Positions 42,963-54,429 are shown, counted from the first letter of the stretch. The stretch is DNA of 64,000 bases from DATGJX01 sp963830545 (GCA_963830545.1 CAWHMK010000001.1:1984001-2048000), one strand, 5' to 3'. Notes: generated by a model not told the origin, from the sequence alone. Translations and numbers: made by a program.

Positions 42963-45900
42963 TTGTCTACCTATCTGCAGCAGTTGCGCGAGCGGGTGCT
43001 CGTGTTCGACGGCGCTATGGGCACGCAGCTCATGGCGCTCGAATTGACCGCCGAAGACTTCGGCGGCGCCCGGTATCACGGATGCAACGAAGCGCTCGTG
43101 CTCACGCGCCCCGATATCGTCCGGAGCATTCACGAGTCGTATTTGCGCGCGGGTGCGGACGTTGTCGAAACCGACACGTTCACCGCGTCACGCCTGAAAC
43201 TGGACGAATATGGTCTCGGAGAGCGCGTCGCCGAGGTGAACCGCTGCGCGGCGCAATTGGCTCGTACCGCGTGCGACTCGTTCCGTACGCCGCAACGCCC
43301 CCGCTTCGCCGCGGGCTCGATGGGGCCGACCGGAATGCTGATTTCGTCGTCGGATCCGTCGCTCTCGAAGATCACGTTCGAGGAACTGGCGAACATTTAC
43401 GGCGAGCAGGCGCGGCATTTAATCGAAGGCGGCGTGGATCTGCTGCTGCTCGAAACGATGCAGGACCTGCTCGAACTGAAGGCGGCGATCGCCGGCATCG
43501 TGCGCGAGTTCGACAAGGGTTTGCGGCGCGTGCCGATACAAGCGCAGCCGACACTCATTACCGAAGGCCGCATGCTGCTCGGCACCGACATCCGCGCGAT
43601 CTGCGCGACGCTCGGCGCCCTTCCGGTAGACGTCATCGGGTTGAACTGCTCCACCGGACCCGCGCAAATGCGGGACTCCGTGCGCTATTTGAGCGAGATG
43701 TCGGACCGCTTCATCAGCGTCATCCCCAATGCCGGGTTGCCGATCATGGGCCCGAAAGGCGAGACGATCTATCCCGAGACGCCCGATGAGCTCGCGGCGG
43801 AACTGACGGACTTCGTGCGCGAGTTCGGCGTGAACGCCGTCGGCGGATGCTGCGGAACGACGCCCGCGCACATTACGGCAATACGCGAGCGCATCGACGC
43901 CCTCGAACCGAGGCCGAATCTCTCGAGGCCGTCGCGGCCTTTGCAATACGTGGCGTCCGCGATGACCGCGCTCGCGCTCGAGCAGGAGCCTCGTCCGTTG
44001 CTGGTGGGCGAGCGCATCAACGCGCAAGGATCGCGCAGGCTGAAGAAGCTGCTGCTCGAGGACCGCTACGACGACATTGCCGTGCTGGCGCGCGATCAGG
44101 TCGAAGGCGGCGCGCACGTGCTGGATATTTGCTGCGCGCTCACCGAGCGCACCGACGAAGACGAGCAAATGCTCACCGTCGTGCGCAAGCTCGCGCAGTC
44201 GGTCGAATCGCCTTTGATGATCGACTCGACCGAACCGCGCGTGGTCAAGGCCGCGCTGGAGAATTATCCCGGACGCGCGATCGTCAACTCCGTGCATTTG
44301 GAGAGCGGTCGCGCAAAGATCGATTCGGTGCTGCCGATGGCCAAGGAGCACGGAGCGGCCGTCGTCGCCCTTACAATCGACGAGTCGGGAATGGCGAAGA
44401 CGGCGCAGCGAAAGCGCGAGGTAGCGCAGCGCATTTACGACATCGTCGTCGGCGAATACGGGTTGCCGCCGGGCGCTCTGATTTTCGACGACTTGACGTT
44501 CACGCTCGCAACGGGCGATGCCGAATACGCCGACTCCGCCGTCGAGACCATTGAAGGCATTCGCAGTATCAAAGCGGCCATGCCCGGCGTGCTCACCTCG
44601 CTCGGCGTGAGCAACGTTTCCTTCGGTCTCAAACCGCATGCGCGCGCCGCACTTAATTCGGTCTTCCTGCATCATTGCGTCGAAGCGGGTCTCGATCTTG
44701 CGCTCGTGCATCCAAAAGAAATTATGCCCTACGCCGAAGTCGATATGACGGAGCGCGAGCTCTGCGACGATCTCGTTTTCAACCGGCGCCCCGACGCGCT
44801 GCAGGGGCTCATCGAACACTTCGAAGCGGCCGGCGCGAATACGCAAAGCAGCGGGCCTGCCAAAGACGACGAAGCCGATGCGCCGCCTGAAGTGCGCATT
44901 CACAACGCGATCCTGCGGCGCCGCAAAGACGGAATAGAAGAAAAGACTCGACGACGCGCTCCGGACGCGGGACGCGGTAACCGTTCTCAACGACATCCTG
45001 CTGCCCGCTATGAAAGAAGTCGGCGACAAATTCGGCGCCGGCGAGCTGATTCTGCCGTTCGTGCTGCAGTCCGCGGAAGTGATGAAAAAAGCCGTCGCGC
45101 ATCTCGAGCAGTTTCTGGAAAAGAAAGAGGGCGCTAGCAAAGGAAAAGTCGTGCTCGCGACCGTGTTCGGTGACGTGCACGACATCGGGAAGAATCTGGT
45201 GGGCACGATTCTATCCAACAACGGCTACACCGTGGTCGATCTCGGTAAGCAAGTACCGATGAACACGATCCTGGAAAAAGCCGTCGAAGAGCAGGCCGAC
45301 GCGATCGGCCTTTCCGCGCTGCTCGTGTCGACGAGCAAACAGATGCCGGTCTGCGTTCAAGAGCAGGACGCACGCGGATTGCAATTCCCGGTCCTCGTCG
45401 GCGGTGCCGCGATCAATCGCGACTTCGGAAGGCGCATCAGCCTCCTCGACGAGGGAAAGCGGTACTTCGAACCCGGCCTCTTCTACGCAAAAGATGCGTT
45501 CGAAGGTCTTCAGATCATGGAATCGCTGAGCGATCCGCGAAACCGCACGGCCCTGCTCGAACGCATGAAAAACGAAGCATTTGCCCTGCGCGATCGTCAG
45601 CGCACCGCGGCTGCGCCGAATACCGGCGCGATCCTCTATTCCGCGGTGAAAGGCGATCGCGCACCCGTTCCCGCGCCGCCCTTTTGGGGAACGCGCGTCG
45701 TTACCGAGGTCGACCCGGCGAAGTTGTGGTCGTGCTTCGACATGCGCAGTTTGTACCGTCTTTCTTGGGGCGCCGCGAACACGAAGGGCGAGGCATTCGA
45801 ACATCTGGTGCGCGATGATTTCGAACCGCGCTTGCACCGCTATCAAAAGATCGCGGTGAACGAAGATCTGCTGGAGCCGCGCTTCGTGTACGGATACTTT

Positions 45901-46449
45901 CCGGCTGCCGGCATGGGCAACGACGTCGTTATCTACGATCCGGCGGTTCGGACAAAAGAAATTGCGCGCTTCACATTCGTGCGGCAATCCGGCGGGGAGC
46001 ATTTGTCACTGGCCGACTACGTTCGTGAACCGGAGAATGGCCGCGCCGTGGACGTGGTCGCTCTGCAAGTCGTGACGGTGGGAACGCGCGCGTCCGAACG
46101 CACCGAGCGGCTCCAGCGCGAGGGTGAATACAGCGAATCGTATTTCCTGCATGGATTTTCCGTGCAAAGCGCCGAAGCGCTCGCCGAATATTCGCACCGG
46201 CTGATCCGCTCGGAACTTGGTTTGGAAGACGAGCGCGGGAAACGCTATTCCTGGGGCTACGGCGCGTGTCCCGATCTTTCACAGCATGCCACGGCGTTCA
46301 GGTTGCTCGACGCCGAACGCGCCATCGGCGTCACCCTCACCGAAGCGTTCCAAATGGTGCCGGAACAATCGACCGCGGCAATCGTGATGCATCATCCGAA
46401 AGCCGCGTACTTCAACGCGGCTGCAACCCGCGAGCTGGAGCCTGCGTAG
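42963..46449 (+). CDS. metH: Cobalamin-dependent methionine synthase, one frame break
   Basis: MetH transfers a methyl group from methyltetrahydrofolate to homocysteine through B12. Domains in order: homocysteine-binding (FDGAMGTQLM; Zn cysteines in GLNCSTGP and VGGCCGTTPAH), pterin-binding (LLVGERINAQGSRRL, PLMIDSTEP, GVSNVSFGL), cobalamin-binding (ATVFGDVHDIGKNLVG with the Co-ligating His; VGGAAINRDF) and the activation domain (SWGYGACPDL). About 1,160 residues in total. The frame changes near 44,943, between the pterin and cobalamin modules, in a run of A; adding or losing one base restores LDDALRTRDAVTVL. The TTG start at 42963 follows the asparaginase stop directly. B12 uptake genes are at 56-61 kb. 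Confidence 0.93.
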
Positions 46450-46481
46450 AAGCCGTCACTATTGTCCCGGTTCGCTATGCT

Positions 46482-47101
46482 ATGCACGTGCGCGCGAAAA
46501 ACGAACAGTGGTTGGAACCCGTCGTGCTGGAGAACGAAGCGGTTCGGCTCGTTCCGCTCGAAGCGGCACACGCGGACGGATTGGCACGCGCCGCCTCCGA
46601 CGGCCGGCTCTGGAGCTGTGGTACACGACGATCCCGGAGCCGCACGAGATGGCCGCGGAGATAGAACGCCGGCTGAACCTGCAGCGCCGAGGCTCGATGC
46701 TTCCATTTACGGTCGTCGATCGCAAGAGCGGATGCATCGTCGGACAAACGACGTTTATGAACGCCGACGCGGAAAACCGCCGCGTCGAGATCGGATCGAC
46801 GTGGTATGCCGCGAGCGCGCAGCGGACCGCCGTGAATACCGCATGCAAACTGCTGCTCTTGACGTATGCGTTCGAACGGCTGGACTGCATTGCCGTGGAG
46901 TTTCGGACGTCATGGTTCAACCGGAAGAGCCGGCGAGCGATCGAACGGGTCGGCGCAAAATTCGACGGTGTACTGCGCTACCACATGCGCCACAAGAATG
47001 GGACGATTCGCGACACGGCCGTGTACAGCATCATTGCGCCGGAATGGCCCGCGGTTCGCGCAAACCTGACCTCGCGACTTCGCGAGAATCCTACGGCGTA
47101 G
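46482..47101 (+). CDS. GNAT N-acetyltransferase (RimJ/RimL-like), one frame break
   Basis: A roughly 205-residue acetyltransferase. The N-terminus (ENEAVRLVPLEAAHADGL) is in one frame and the rest (LWYTTIPEPHEMAAEIERRL, FTVVDRKSGCIVGQTTFMN, RRVEIGSTWYA, LDCIAVEFRTSWFNRKSRRA) is in another; the break is near 46,612. The RRVEIGSTW and NxxSRRAIERVGA segments are those of RimJ/RimL-like enzymes that acetylate protein or small-molecule amines with acetyl-CoA. It overlaps the convergent TauE gene by 11 bases. Confidence 0.8.
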
Positions 47102-47987
47102 CGGTGCCGGCACCGGCCGGCAGCGGCTGCCGGCCGCGCTCGACGATAGCCGAGCGCAGCATCATGAACGCGGTGTAGACGACGACCGCGGCCACGAGCC
47201 AGCGCAGCGCCGTGACGTTCAGAGATTTCACAATGAACGCTGCTGCGAGAACACCCGGTACGCCGCCGATCGTCAGCCCGAGTGCGGCTTTGAGCGTATA
47301 AGCGTCGAAACGAATGAACCGCGCGCCCGCGACCGGCATGAGAAACGCGCAGGAACCCATCATGATCGGAAACGCCGCTATCGGGCTCATGCCGAGCAGC
47401 GTGACCATGATCATCGCCGGCGCATAAAGGCCGATGCCGATCGTCATCAGCGCACCGAGCAGAAAGTTGCCCGCAATGCCGACGTACAGCAGCGTGCCTT
47501 GCAAAGCAAGCGCGTTACCCCCCGCCGGAAGCACGTTCAAGTTCTTCAGCACGAACAGCATCCCGGCTGCCAGAAGCGCTGCGCCCATACCGATTTGCAC
47601 GTAGCGACGGGGCCATTTCGCGACGATACCCGCACCCAACCACGCACCCGCAATCGACGCGGCGATGAGCAGGATGAGCGTCAGCGGAGCCACGTTCACG
47701 ATTGCGATGAAGATGAGCGCTTCCGTGATGGTCGGGAGCGTGTGGCCGATGTTGAGGGTGCCGGGAATGCGTTCGTCGGGCGCGAGTTTCCAAAACTTGA
47801 ACATCGAAGTGGTCGGCGCGAACGATCCGATGCCGAGCGTGTCGAGGAAATCGGTGATGAATCCGACGCCGATCTCGATCGGCCGCGGCCACGCGACTTC
47901 CCTCCGGCGGATTTCGGCGATCCACACCGCCGCAAAGACGACGGCAAAAACTCCAAGCAGGAAAAGCAGGATCGCGTGAACGCTCAT
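47091..47987 (-). CDS. TauE/SafE family membrane protein (sulfite or anion exporter)
   Basis: A 298-residue inner-membrane protein with about eight helices. The two half-repeats are visible: GVGFITDFLDTLGIGSFAPT with TLPTITEALIFIAIV, and MSPIAAFPIMMGSCAFLMPV with LTIGGVPGVLAAAFIV, where the conserved GxPG loop sits. TauE/SafE proteins move sulfonates, sulfite or other organic anions. It is divergent from the lipoprotein gene. Confidence 0.8.
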   Translation of the reverse strand: MSVHAILLFLLGVFAVVFAAVWIAEIRRREVAWPRPIEIGVGFITDFLDTLGIGSFAPTTSMFKFWKLAPDERIPGTLNIGHTLPTITEALIFIAIVNVAPLTLILLIAASIAGAWLGAGIVAKWPRRYVQIGMGAALLAAGMLFVLKNLNVLPAGGNALALQGTLLYVGIAGNFLLGALMTIGIGLYAPAMIMVTLLGMSPIAAFPIMMGSCAFLMPVAGARFIRFDAYTLKAALGLTIGGVPGVLAAAFIVKSLNVTALRWLVAAVVVYTAFMMLRSAIVERGRQPLPAGAGTATP

Positions 47988-48099
47988 GCGGTGTCTACTC
48001 CACCGGCCCGGGCGCGCACACCTCCATTAGGGCGGCCGGCCCAACCAACACAGCCAATCGGCACGCCTCCGCGCACCCGAGTGCGCCTAAGATCATCGC

Positions 48100-49098
48100 G
48101 TGAAATACGCTATCGCTGGTTTTGTCTTTGCCGGCGCCGCGGTACTTGCCGCTTGCGGCGGTCACGGCGCTTCCTCAAATTTGCTGCCGAGGCCCGATTC
48201 GAATCGGATCGTTTCGGCGAGCGCGGCCAGCGCTTCGGATACCGTGCGCGGTCCGGTCGTGGCGATAAAAACCTCGAGCGAGTTCGAAGTAAACGGCGGC
48301 AGCAGCTGCGGCTACTTGGACATCTTCACAAACTCGTCGACGACGTTCGTGCCGGCGAGCGCGAGGCCCGCGGTCGGCGATTACGCGATTAGCACAGGCA
48401 CCGGAAGCTGCGCATCGTCGCTCACCGCATCGAGCGTGCAGTTGACGACACCGGCGCCGACGCCCTCCGGCTCACCGACGCCGATGCCGGCTAGTCAAGT
48501 CGTCGGATCGGGAGAGATTTTCGGAACCGACAATCTGTTTTCCAGCGCGAACGACGTCAATCCGTCCGGCGGCCAAGGTCAAACGGTCGACGGCATTCCG
48601 TGCTTGACCACAATGCCGGGAACGTATCACATCCACGTCTTTCTCGGGATCATCATCAACGGACGGCAGGCGGCGGTTCCGGATGGGATCGGAATGAAGA
48701 ATCCCGGCGCCGACGGGACGTACGGCGGGATAAAGAATTGGACCGAATACGCGTCGTGCTACTACTACATTCATACGCATGACGCGTCGGGCGTGCTGCA
48801 CGTCGAATCGCCCAGCACCTCGCCGGTAACGAAGAGCTTGTACACGTTGGGCAATGCGTTCGACGTGTGGGGCATGACGCTCTCGAGCACGCAAATCGGC
48901 CCCTTCAGCGGCACGGTCCGCGCGTACGTCGCGCAAGTTCCGCTGCACACCGACAACATTCAGCGCAGCTCTTACGTTCTATACACCGCGAATCCGCGCA
49001 CGATACCGCTGAATTCTCATACCGCCATTTGGCTGGAGATCGGCCCGGCGTACGTGACGCCGTCATCGCTGCCGGTAATCGGCTTTTACGAGAGCTGA
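48100..49098 (+). CDS. Lipoprotein of unknown function with histidine-rich motifs
   Basis: A 332-residue lipoprotein. GTG start, signal peptide MKYAIAGFVFAGAAVLAAC with lipobox LAAC at residue 19. A disulfide-like Cys pair and a T/P/S-rich linker (TTPAPTPSGSPTPMPAS, about residues 116-132) separate the first half from a C-terminal domain of about 200 residues. That domain carries GTYHIHVFLGIIING and YYYIHTHDASGVLHVES, each with two or three His, which suggests a bound metal. I recognise no characterised family. It lies alone, convergent with nagA. Confidence 0.6.
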   Translation: MKYAIAGFVFAGAAVLAACGGHGASSNLLPRPDSNRIVSASAASASDTVRGPVVAIKTSSEFEVNGGSSCGYLDIFTNSSTTFVPASARPAVGDYAISTGTGSCASSLTASSVQLTTPAPTPSGSPTPMPASQVVGSGEIFGTDNLFSSANDVNPSGGQGQTVDGIPCLTTMPGTYHIHVFLGIIINGRQAAVPDGIGMKNPGADGTYGGIKNWTEYASCYYYIHTHDASGVLHVESPSTSPVTKSLYTLGNAFDVWGMTLSSTQIGPFSGTVRAYVAQVPLHTDNIQRSSYVLYTANPRTIPLNSHTAIWLEIGPAYVTPSSLPVIGFYES

Positions 49099-49118
49099 TT
49101 AATAGCGGCCGGAAAGCG

Positions 49119-50300
49119 CTATGCTGCCGCGGGCGTGCAAACTTCGCCGAATACCGTATGGCCGCCCACCATCGTGCCGATAACGGTGAATTCTTCGTCC
49201 CAGAACGAGAGATCCGCGCGTAGCCCCGGCGCGATGCGTCCCAATTCCGCATTCATGCCCAGCAATTTTGCCGGAGCGTGCGTCGCCGCGACGATCGCTT
49301 TCGCAAACGGCAATTCGGTGTAGCCCATGTAGTTGCGCACGCCTTCGTCCATGCGCAGGGCGCTCCCGGCAATCGTTCCGTCTTCAGCGCGCATGACGCC
49401 GCCGTCGATATGATAGCCGGGTCCCGCCGGCGGCATGTTATCGGTTGCGATGACGATGCGATCGCCCAGGGTGCGATGGAGCAAGTCGACCATCACGGGC
49501 GCAACATGGTGCCCGTCGCAAATGACTTGAACGAACGTGCGCGCGTCCTGAATGAACGCCGCGAGAATCGATGGATCGCGGTGATCGAGCGGCGGCATCG
49601 CGTTGAACGCGTGCGTGAGCGACCGAAAACCCAAGCCGATCGCGAGCATCCCTTCGCGATATCGCGCCGAGGTATGCCCGGCAGAACAAATGACGCCGTG
49701 TTCCAAGAAAACGCGAGCGGCATCCGTCGCGCCCTCCGCTTCCGGAGCGAGTGTGACCATCAGGCACGCACCTTTGCACGCTTCCACGAGCGCTCGCGCG
49801 TGTTCCTTGCTTCCGGGAATCACCCATTGCTGCTGATGCACGCGGCGGAATTTCGGATTCAGAAACGGACCTTCGAAATGCACGCCCAGACATCGGGCGC
49901 CGTGCGGAACGTCCTCTTCCAATTGATGGGCCGCTTCAACGACTTCACCTGCGGCGTGCAGCATCGATTCCCAAGGCGCTGTCATAATGGCTGCAACGAA
50001 TCCCGTCGCTCCCTGCCGCGCGTAATCGGCCGATGCGACGGGGACCGCATAGCCTTGATCGCGGTTGAAAAGAAAGTCGCTCGCGCCGTTCGTGTGCACG
50101 TCGATCATTCCCGGCGCGACGTGGGTGCCGGGCGCCAGGCGAAAATCCGCCGGGCCGTCTGCCGGAAGAATCTCGCGGACCCGGCCGCGTTCCACGACTA
50201 TTCGACCGTATGTAGAGGATCCATCGCCGTGCGCGATCGTCGCAGGGCCCAGAGTGAAGCGGTCGGAGTTCGCGGATGCCATAATGCCGGAAGCAGTCAT
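49119..50300 (-). CDS. nagA: N-acetylglucosamine-6-phosphate deacetylase
   Basis: An amidohydrolase-fold enzyme of about 393 residues releasing acetate from N-acetylglucosamine-6-phosphate. It shows APGMIDVHTNGASDF, the metal-ligand glutamate in GVHFEGPFLNPKF, SAGHTSA, LTHAFNAMPPLDHRDP, CDGHHVAP and the catalytic aspartate in IATDNMPPAG. Start options are 50300 and 50282. It is 25 bases after the dynamin-like gene, the last in a phosphohexomutase-dynamin-nagA unit, which suggests amino-sugar recycling for the cell wall. Confidence 0.9.
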   Translation of the reverse strand: MTASGIMASANSDRFTLGPATIAHGDGSSTYGRIVVERGRVREILPADGPADFRLAPGTHVAPGMIDVHTNGASDFLFNRDQGYAVPVASADYARQGATGFVAAIMTAPWESMLHAAGEVVEAAHQLEEDVPHGARCLGVHFEGPFLNPKFRRVHQQQWVIPGSKEHARALVEACKGACLMVTLAPEAEGATDAARVFLEHGVICSAGHTSARYREGMLAIGLGFRSLTHAFNAMPPLDHRDPSILAAFIQDARTFVQVICDGHHVAPVMVDLLHRTLGDRIVIATDNMPPAGPGYHIDGGVMRAEDGTIAGSALRMDEGVRNYMGYTELPFAKAIVAATHAPAKLLGMNAELGRIAPGLRADLSFWDEEFTVIGTMVGGHTVFGEVCTPAAA

Positions 50301-50325
50301 TCGCTCTCGGTCCTCTCGGTCCCCA

Positions 50326-52979
50326 TTAGCGTGAAAAGAGGCGCGATAAAAACCCGCGTCCTTTCTCGGCTGGCGGCTGCTCGTTCAATGCAGATGCACT
50401 ACGCTGCGCGAGTTGCGCTCGCTCGAGACGCTCTAAGCGCGCCATGTGCTCTTCCGCGTGCGCCGCAATGGTCGAAACCAGGGCATCGAGCTCGTTCCAG
50501 CCTGCGGGTGCGCGTTGTTCGCGTTTCGCCTGCGCGTATTCCAGCGTCGACACGGTAAAAATGCGCTGCGCCGCAATTGCGCGCTCGCGCAAGTATTGCT
50601 GCGCGAGTTCGACGACGTGTCGGCGCTCGGCGGAAGACTCGTTATCCGCGAGGGTGTGAGCGAACATCATGGGCTTGCCGAGTTGCGCGACGCGCTCGTA
50701 CAGCGCGAGTTCCCGGTCCGAGAGTTGCCGCGAGAACAGACAGAGCACTTCGCTCGAGGCGCGCGCCGTGACCATGCAGACGTCTTCGAGCGTCGCATCA
50801 CCCGCATCGAACGCGGGAGCGTGCACGAGCACCAGTTCGGGCGGCAACGTCCACGGCGTCAGAATGAGCACGGGATTGCGTGTGGCTTCCTCGAGCGCCG
50901 ATTCGATCTCGATTTCGTGCCACGAGCCGTCCGACTGCAACGCGAAAGCTTCCTCTTGCGGACCGTACCGCACGTGCACCGGATAAGCGATCTCACCCGC
51001 CGTCTCGTCGGCGAGTACGCGCCGGCCGGCGAACGCGTTGATGAGGCTGGATTTTCCGCGCCTCAGCGCGCCGAGCACTGCGACTCGCCAGCGCTGCGGC
51101 CGAAGGCCGCGCTGGTACGCTTCGCGATCGAACTCTTCGGCAATGTGCGCGCGCCGAACCGCTTCGGCGCCCGGGTCGGCGGCGGCGATTTCCTCGCCAC
51201 GCGAGAGAAACGCGTCGACCCGGCTGTCGATCTCGCCGAGCAGCGTTTGCATTCGGGCTTTGCGGTCGCGCATCGATGCGATCGTTTTTGCGGCGTCCTC
51301 ACCCCGCGCGTGTGCTTCGAGCGCGCGTTCCACGCTTCCGCCGGCGGCGTCGCGCGCGTGGGCGAACGCATCATCCAGCGACTGCGCGTACGTTTTCGCG
51401 ATTCCCGCGATTCCGGCTGCAACGTCCGCGTTGAAAGCCGCCATCTCCGCGCGAAACTCCGGCCAGATCTTCGCGCGCAGGTCGGCGATGAGCTCGCGCT
51501 TCATGTACGCGCCCGCAGGCCCCGAGGCGAACCGCGTGGCGATTGCATCGACGAGGGCGATCGCAGGACCGCCGATTGCCTCGAGGACGATCGTCGCGCA
51601 GAGGGCTTGTTCGGCGTTCTCCGACCACATGCTGCTATTGCCGTTCGAACCGAACGCTTGCGCCGCGGCTTGTCCGAACGAGAAGCGAAGCGGTAATTGT
51701 GCCCGTACGCTGCCGAGCCTCGCGTTCGTAGTCCTTGTACACTGCGCGCGACACTTCCAACGCAAATAGCTGCACCGATTCGCCCAGCGTGCGATCGACG
51801 AGCAAGTGCAGCCGCGCGCGATCGCGCAATCGCGCGATGTCCGCCGTGTCGAACGCTTGCGTGAGCGCGCGCTCCGCTTCCTCGGCGAGAATCGCTCCGC
51901 GCTCGTTCAGCGCGGAAGCCATCCGCTCGGAAGCAGCCTGCGCGGCTGCCCGTGCCTCCTGCGCGTACGCTTGCAATTGCGCGATCTCCGGCTTCGCAGC
52001 AGCGCGCCGCCGTTCCAGTTCGTCGCGTCCGAGTGCGAGCATGTCCGCGTCGCGATCGATGCGCGCGATGCCGTCTCTGCAGGCCCGCCCGACGCCCTCG
52101 CGCGCGCGCCGCAGACGTTCGCGCCCGCTGTTGCGCACGAGCGACGCGTCGAGTGCGGTGAGAAAGCGGGGGAAACGTGAACGCTCCACCAAACCCGCGT
52201 CGCCGCGAAGCGTGCCCTCCGCGTATCGCAGCGCGGAAACCGCATAGACGTAGGTTCCGGGCGCGTGGATTGCCGCGAGCTTCGCGATACGTTCGTATGC
52301 GGATTCCCAGGCGGCGCTGCCTTCCTCGCCAGCCTGGTCCCACAGGTCGATCTTCGTTTGGACGATGAATATGGTGTCGAGATGCCGGCGGATGATGCCC
52401 AGAAACGACGCGTCGCCTTCCGTGAAAGGCTGCTGGGTGTCGATCAGATACAACACCGCATCCGCATTCGGCAAGAATTGCAACGTGGCGCGGCGGTGCG
52501 CCGGATTGATCGACGCGAGGCCCGGCGTGTCCGCGACGCTGAAACCGCGCCGCAGAAACGGCGAGTCGACCTTCAAGAGAACGCGGGACGGCGCTTCGCT
52601 TTCGGCTGCGACGAAGTGTGCGAGGCGGTCGAGCGGAATGCGCTCTATCCGGCCGTCTTCGTGATAGGCGTGCGCTTCATTTTTTGGGGCGTATTCGATC
52701 TCGGTAATCGTCGCGGTCGACGGATTGATGTCCGTCGCGAGCAGTCCCGCGAGTCTGTTCGCGCCCAGAGACGTTCTCGTAGCGAAACTGGCCCAGCAGC
52801 ATGTTGAGTAGGAACGATTTTCCGCTGGAAAACTCGCCCACGACGGCGAGCAAGAAGGAAGCGCGTTCCAACCGCTCGCGCGCCGATGCGATCGCTTTCT
52901 GCTGCTCGGGCCCGGCGAGCGCTTCCAGCGCGCGAATACGTTCGAGAACCGCCAAGCGGGTCTCGCCGTATCGCGCCAA
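50326..52979 (-). CDS. Two-headed dynamin-like GTPase, two frame breaks
   Basis: Three frames join into one protein of about 885 residues with two dynamin modules. The first has GEFSSGKSFLLNMLLG, a switch threonine in PSTATITEI, ADTPGLASINPAH and VQTKIDLWDQ, so it is a complete GTPase. The second has GALRRGKSSLINAFAG, but its G3 (LVHAPAFDAGD) and G4 are degenerate. Long helical stalks follow each head; LCATIVLEAIGGPAIALVDA may be a membrane paddle. It ends in RGFLSRLFSR. Bacterial dynamins of this DynA-like plan fuse or protect membranes. Breaks are near 52,765 and 51,715. The TTG start at 52979 is a guess; a CTG overlapping the preceding stop is the alternative. Confidence 0.75.
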
Positions 52980-52993
52980 GGCCTCTTGGTCTA

Positions 52994-54343
52994 TCAGTTT
53001 CTTATGATTGCCAGCGCTTCGTCGCGGTGCTGCTCCATGAGCGCTTTGGTGTCGCCTTCGACGTTGAGCCGAAGCAGCGGTTCGGTATTGGAGGGACGGA
53101 TGTTCATCCACCAGTTCGGATACGAAATGGTCACGCCGTCCAGATGATCGATCTGCGCGTCCTTGTAATGTGCTTGAATTTCGTCCAGCTTGGCGGGTAT
53201 GTCTTTGACGGTGCTATTGATCTCGCCCGACCGGAAACGCGTGTCTATCGGCGCGATCACTTCGCTCACCGGCTTGTTCGCCTCGCTGAACAGTTCCAAG
53301 CACTGCATCAGTGCGATCATGCCCGAGTCGGCGTACCAATTGTCGCGGAAATAAAAATGGCCGCTGTGCTCGCCGCCGAAAATGGCGTCTTCCTCGCGCA
53401 TCGTTTTTTTGATGAGCGAATGTCCCACTTGCGAGCGTATGGGAACGCCGCCGTTCTTCACGATCAATTCGGGCACGCTGCGGCTGCAGATGAGATTGTA
53501 GAGAATTTTTCCACCGGGATGGCGTTTGAGCGTATTCAGCGCGACCAGTGCCGTGACGGTGCTGCCGTCGACCAGATCGCCTTTCTCGTCGACGATGAAC
53601 ATGCGATCCGCGTCGCCGTCGAATGCGGCGCCGAGATCGCAGTGATGCTTGCGTACCGCCCCCTGAAGATCGGCCATGTTCTCCGGTTCGATCGGGCTCG
53701 CCGGATGATTCGGGAAACTTCCGTCGAGTTCGAAGTAGAGCGGAATCACCTCGCACGGCAGATGCTTGAAGACGTGCGGAACGGTTTCGCCCGCCATTCC
53801 GTTGCCGGCGTCTACCGCAATTTTCAGCGGTTTGATTTTCGAGCGATCGATGAACGAAAGGCAGTGCTCGGCGAAATCATCCAGGACGTTTTTTTGCCTG
53901 ATGCTTCCAGGCTTTGCCGCTTTGGGCGGAAGAGTTCCCGTAAGTATCCGGTCGCGCACGTCCGATAATCCGGTATCGAGCGACATCGCTTGGGCCTGCT
54001 CCCGCGTGAACTTCATTCCATTGTACGTGGCTGGATTGTGCGACGCCGTGATCATCACGCCGCCGTCGTATCCGAATTTGCCCACGGCGAAGTAGAGGGC
54101 ATCGGTCGAAACCAAACCGATGTCGACGACGTCGGCGCCGGCTTCGCTCGCGCCGCGTGCAAACGCTTCGAACAACGTCTTTCCCGAGGGACGCATGTCG
54201 CGGCCGACGGCCACCGTCTTCGCGCCGAGCAGTGGGACGAAGCAGCGGCCGATCTGATATGCTACGTCTTCGTTAAGCTCTGCCGGATAAATGCCGCGAA
54301 CGTCGTAGCTCTTGAAGATAGCGGTATTCAATTGCGTTTGCAT
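52994..54343 (-). CDS. Phosphomannomutase/phosphoglucomutase
   Basis: A 449-residue alpha-D-phosphohexomutase interconverting hexose 1- and 6-phosphates. It starts IFKSYDVRGIYPAELNED; the phosphoserine loop is MITASHNPATYNG, the metal loop GAAFDGDADRMF, the sugar loop GGEHSGHFYF and the phosphate-binding RPSNTEPLLRLN. All four motifs are complete. It supplies nucleotide-sugar synthesis. First gene of the unit with the dynamin-like protein and nagA, and divergent from the phosphatase gene. Confidence 0.92.
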   Translation of the reverse strand: MQTQLNTAIFKSYDVRGIYPAELNEDVAYQIGRCFVPLLGAKTVAVGRDMRPSGKTLFEAFARGASEAGADVVDIGLVSTDALYFAVGKFGYDGGVMITASHNPATYNGMKFTREQAQAMSLDTGLSDVRDRILTGTLPPKAAKPGSIRQKNVLDDFAEHCLSFIDRSKIKPLKIAVDAGNGMAGETVPHVFKHLPCEVIPLYFELDGSFPNHPASPIEPENMADLQGAVRKHHCDLGAAFDGDADRMFIVDEKGDLVDGSTVTALVALNTLKRHPGGKILYNLICSRSVPELIVKNGGVPIRSQVGHSLIKKTMREEDAIFGGEHSGHFYFRDNWYADSGMIALMQCLELFSEANKPVSEVIAPIDTRFRSGEINSTVKDIPAKLDEIQAHYKDAQIDHLDGVTISYPNWWMNIRPSNTEPLLRLNVEGDTKALMEQHRDEALAIIRN

Positions 54344-54429
54344 ATGCTTTACGTTTCGGAGGTGCCGTTGCCCAGACCTAGGAGGCTGACAGCGCCGTTC
54401 GCTCCTCTATACCCCGAGGGCGGCGAGCG

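Noticed and set aside
43419..45221. A 600-codon minus-strand open frame opposite metH
   Set aside because: It is the reverse of a strongly conserved methionine synthase; its composition (Arg/His-rich) is that of a GC-rich shadow frame and it has no recognisable motif.
49278..51696. Two long plus-strand frames (49,278-50,558 and 50,446-51,696)
   Set aside because: They are shadows of nagA and the dynamin-like gene on the other strand, without family motifs.
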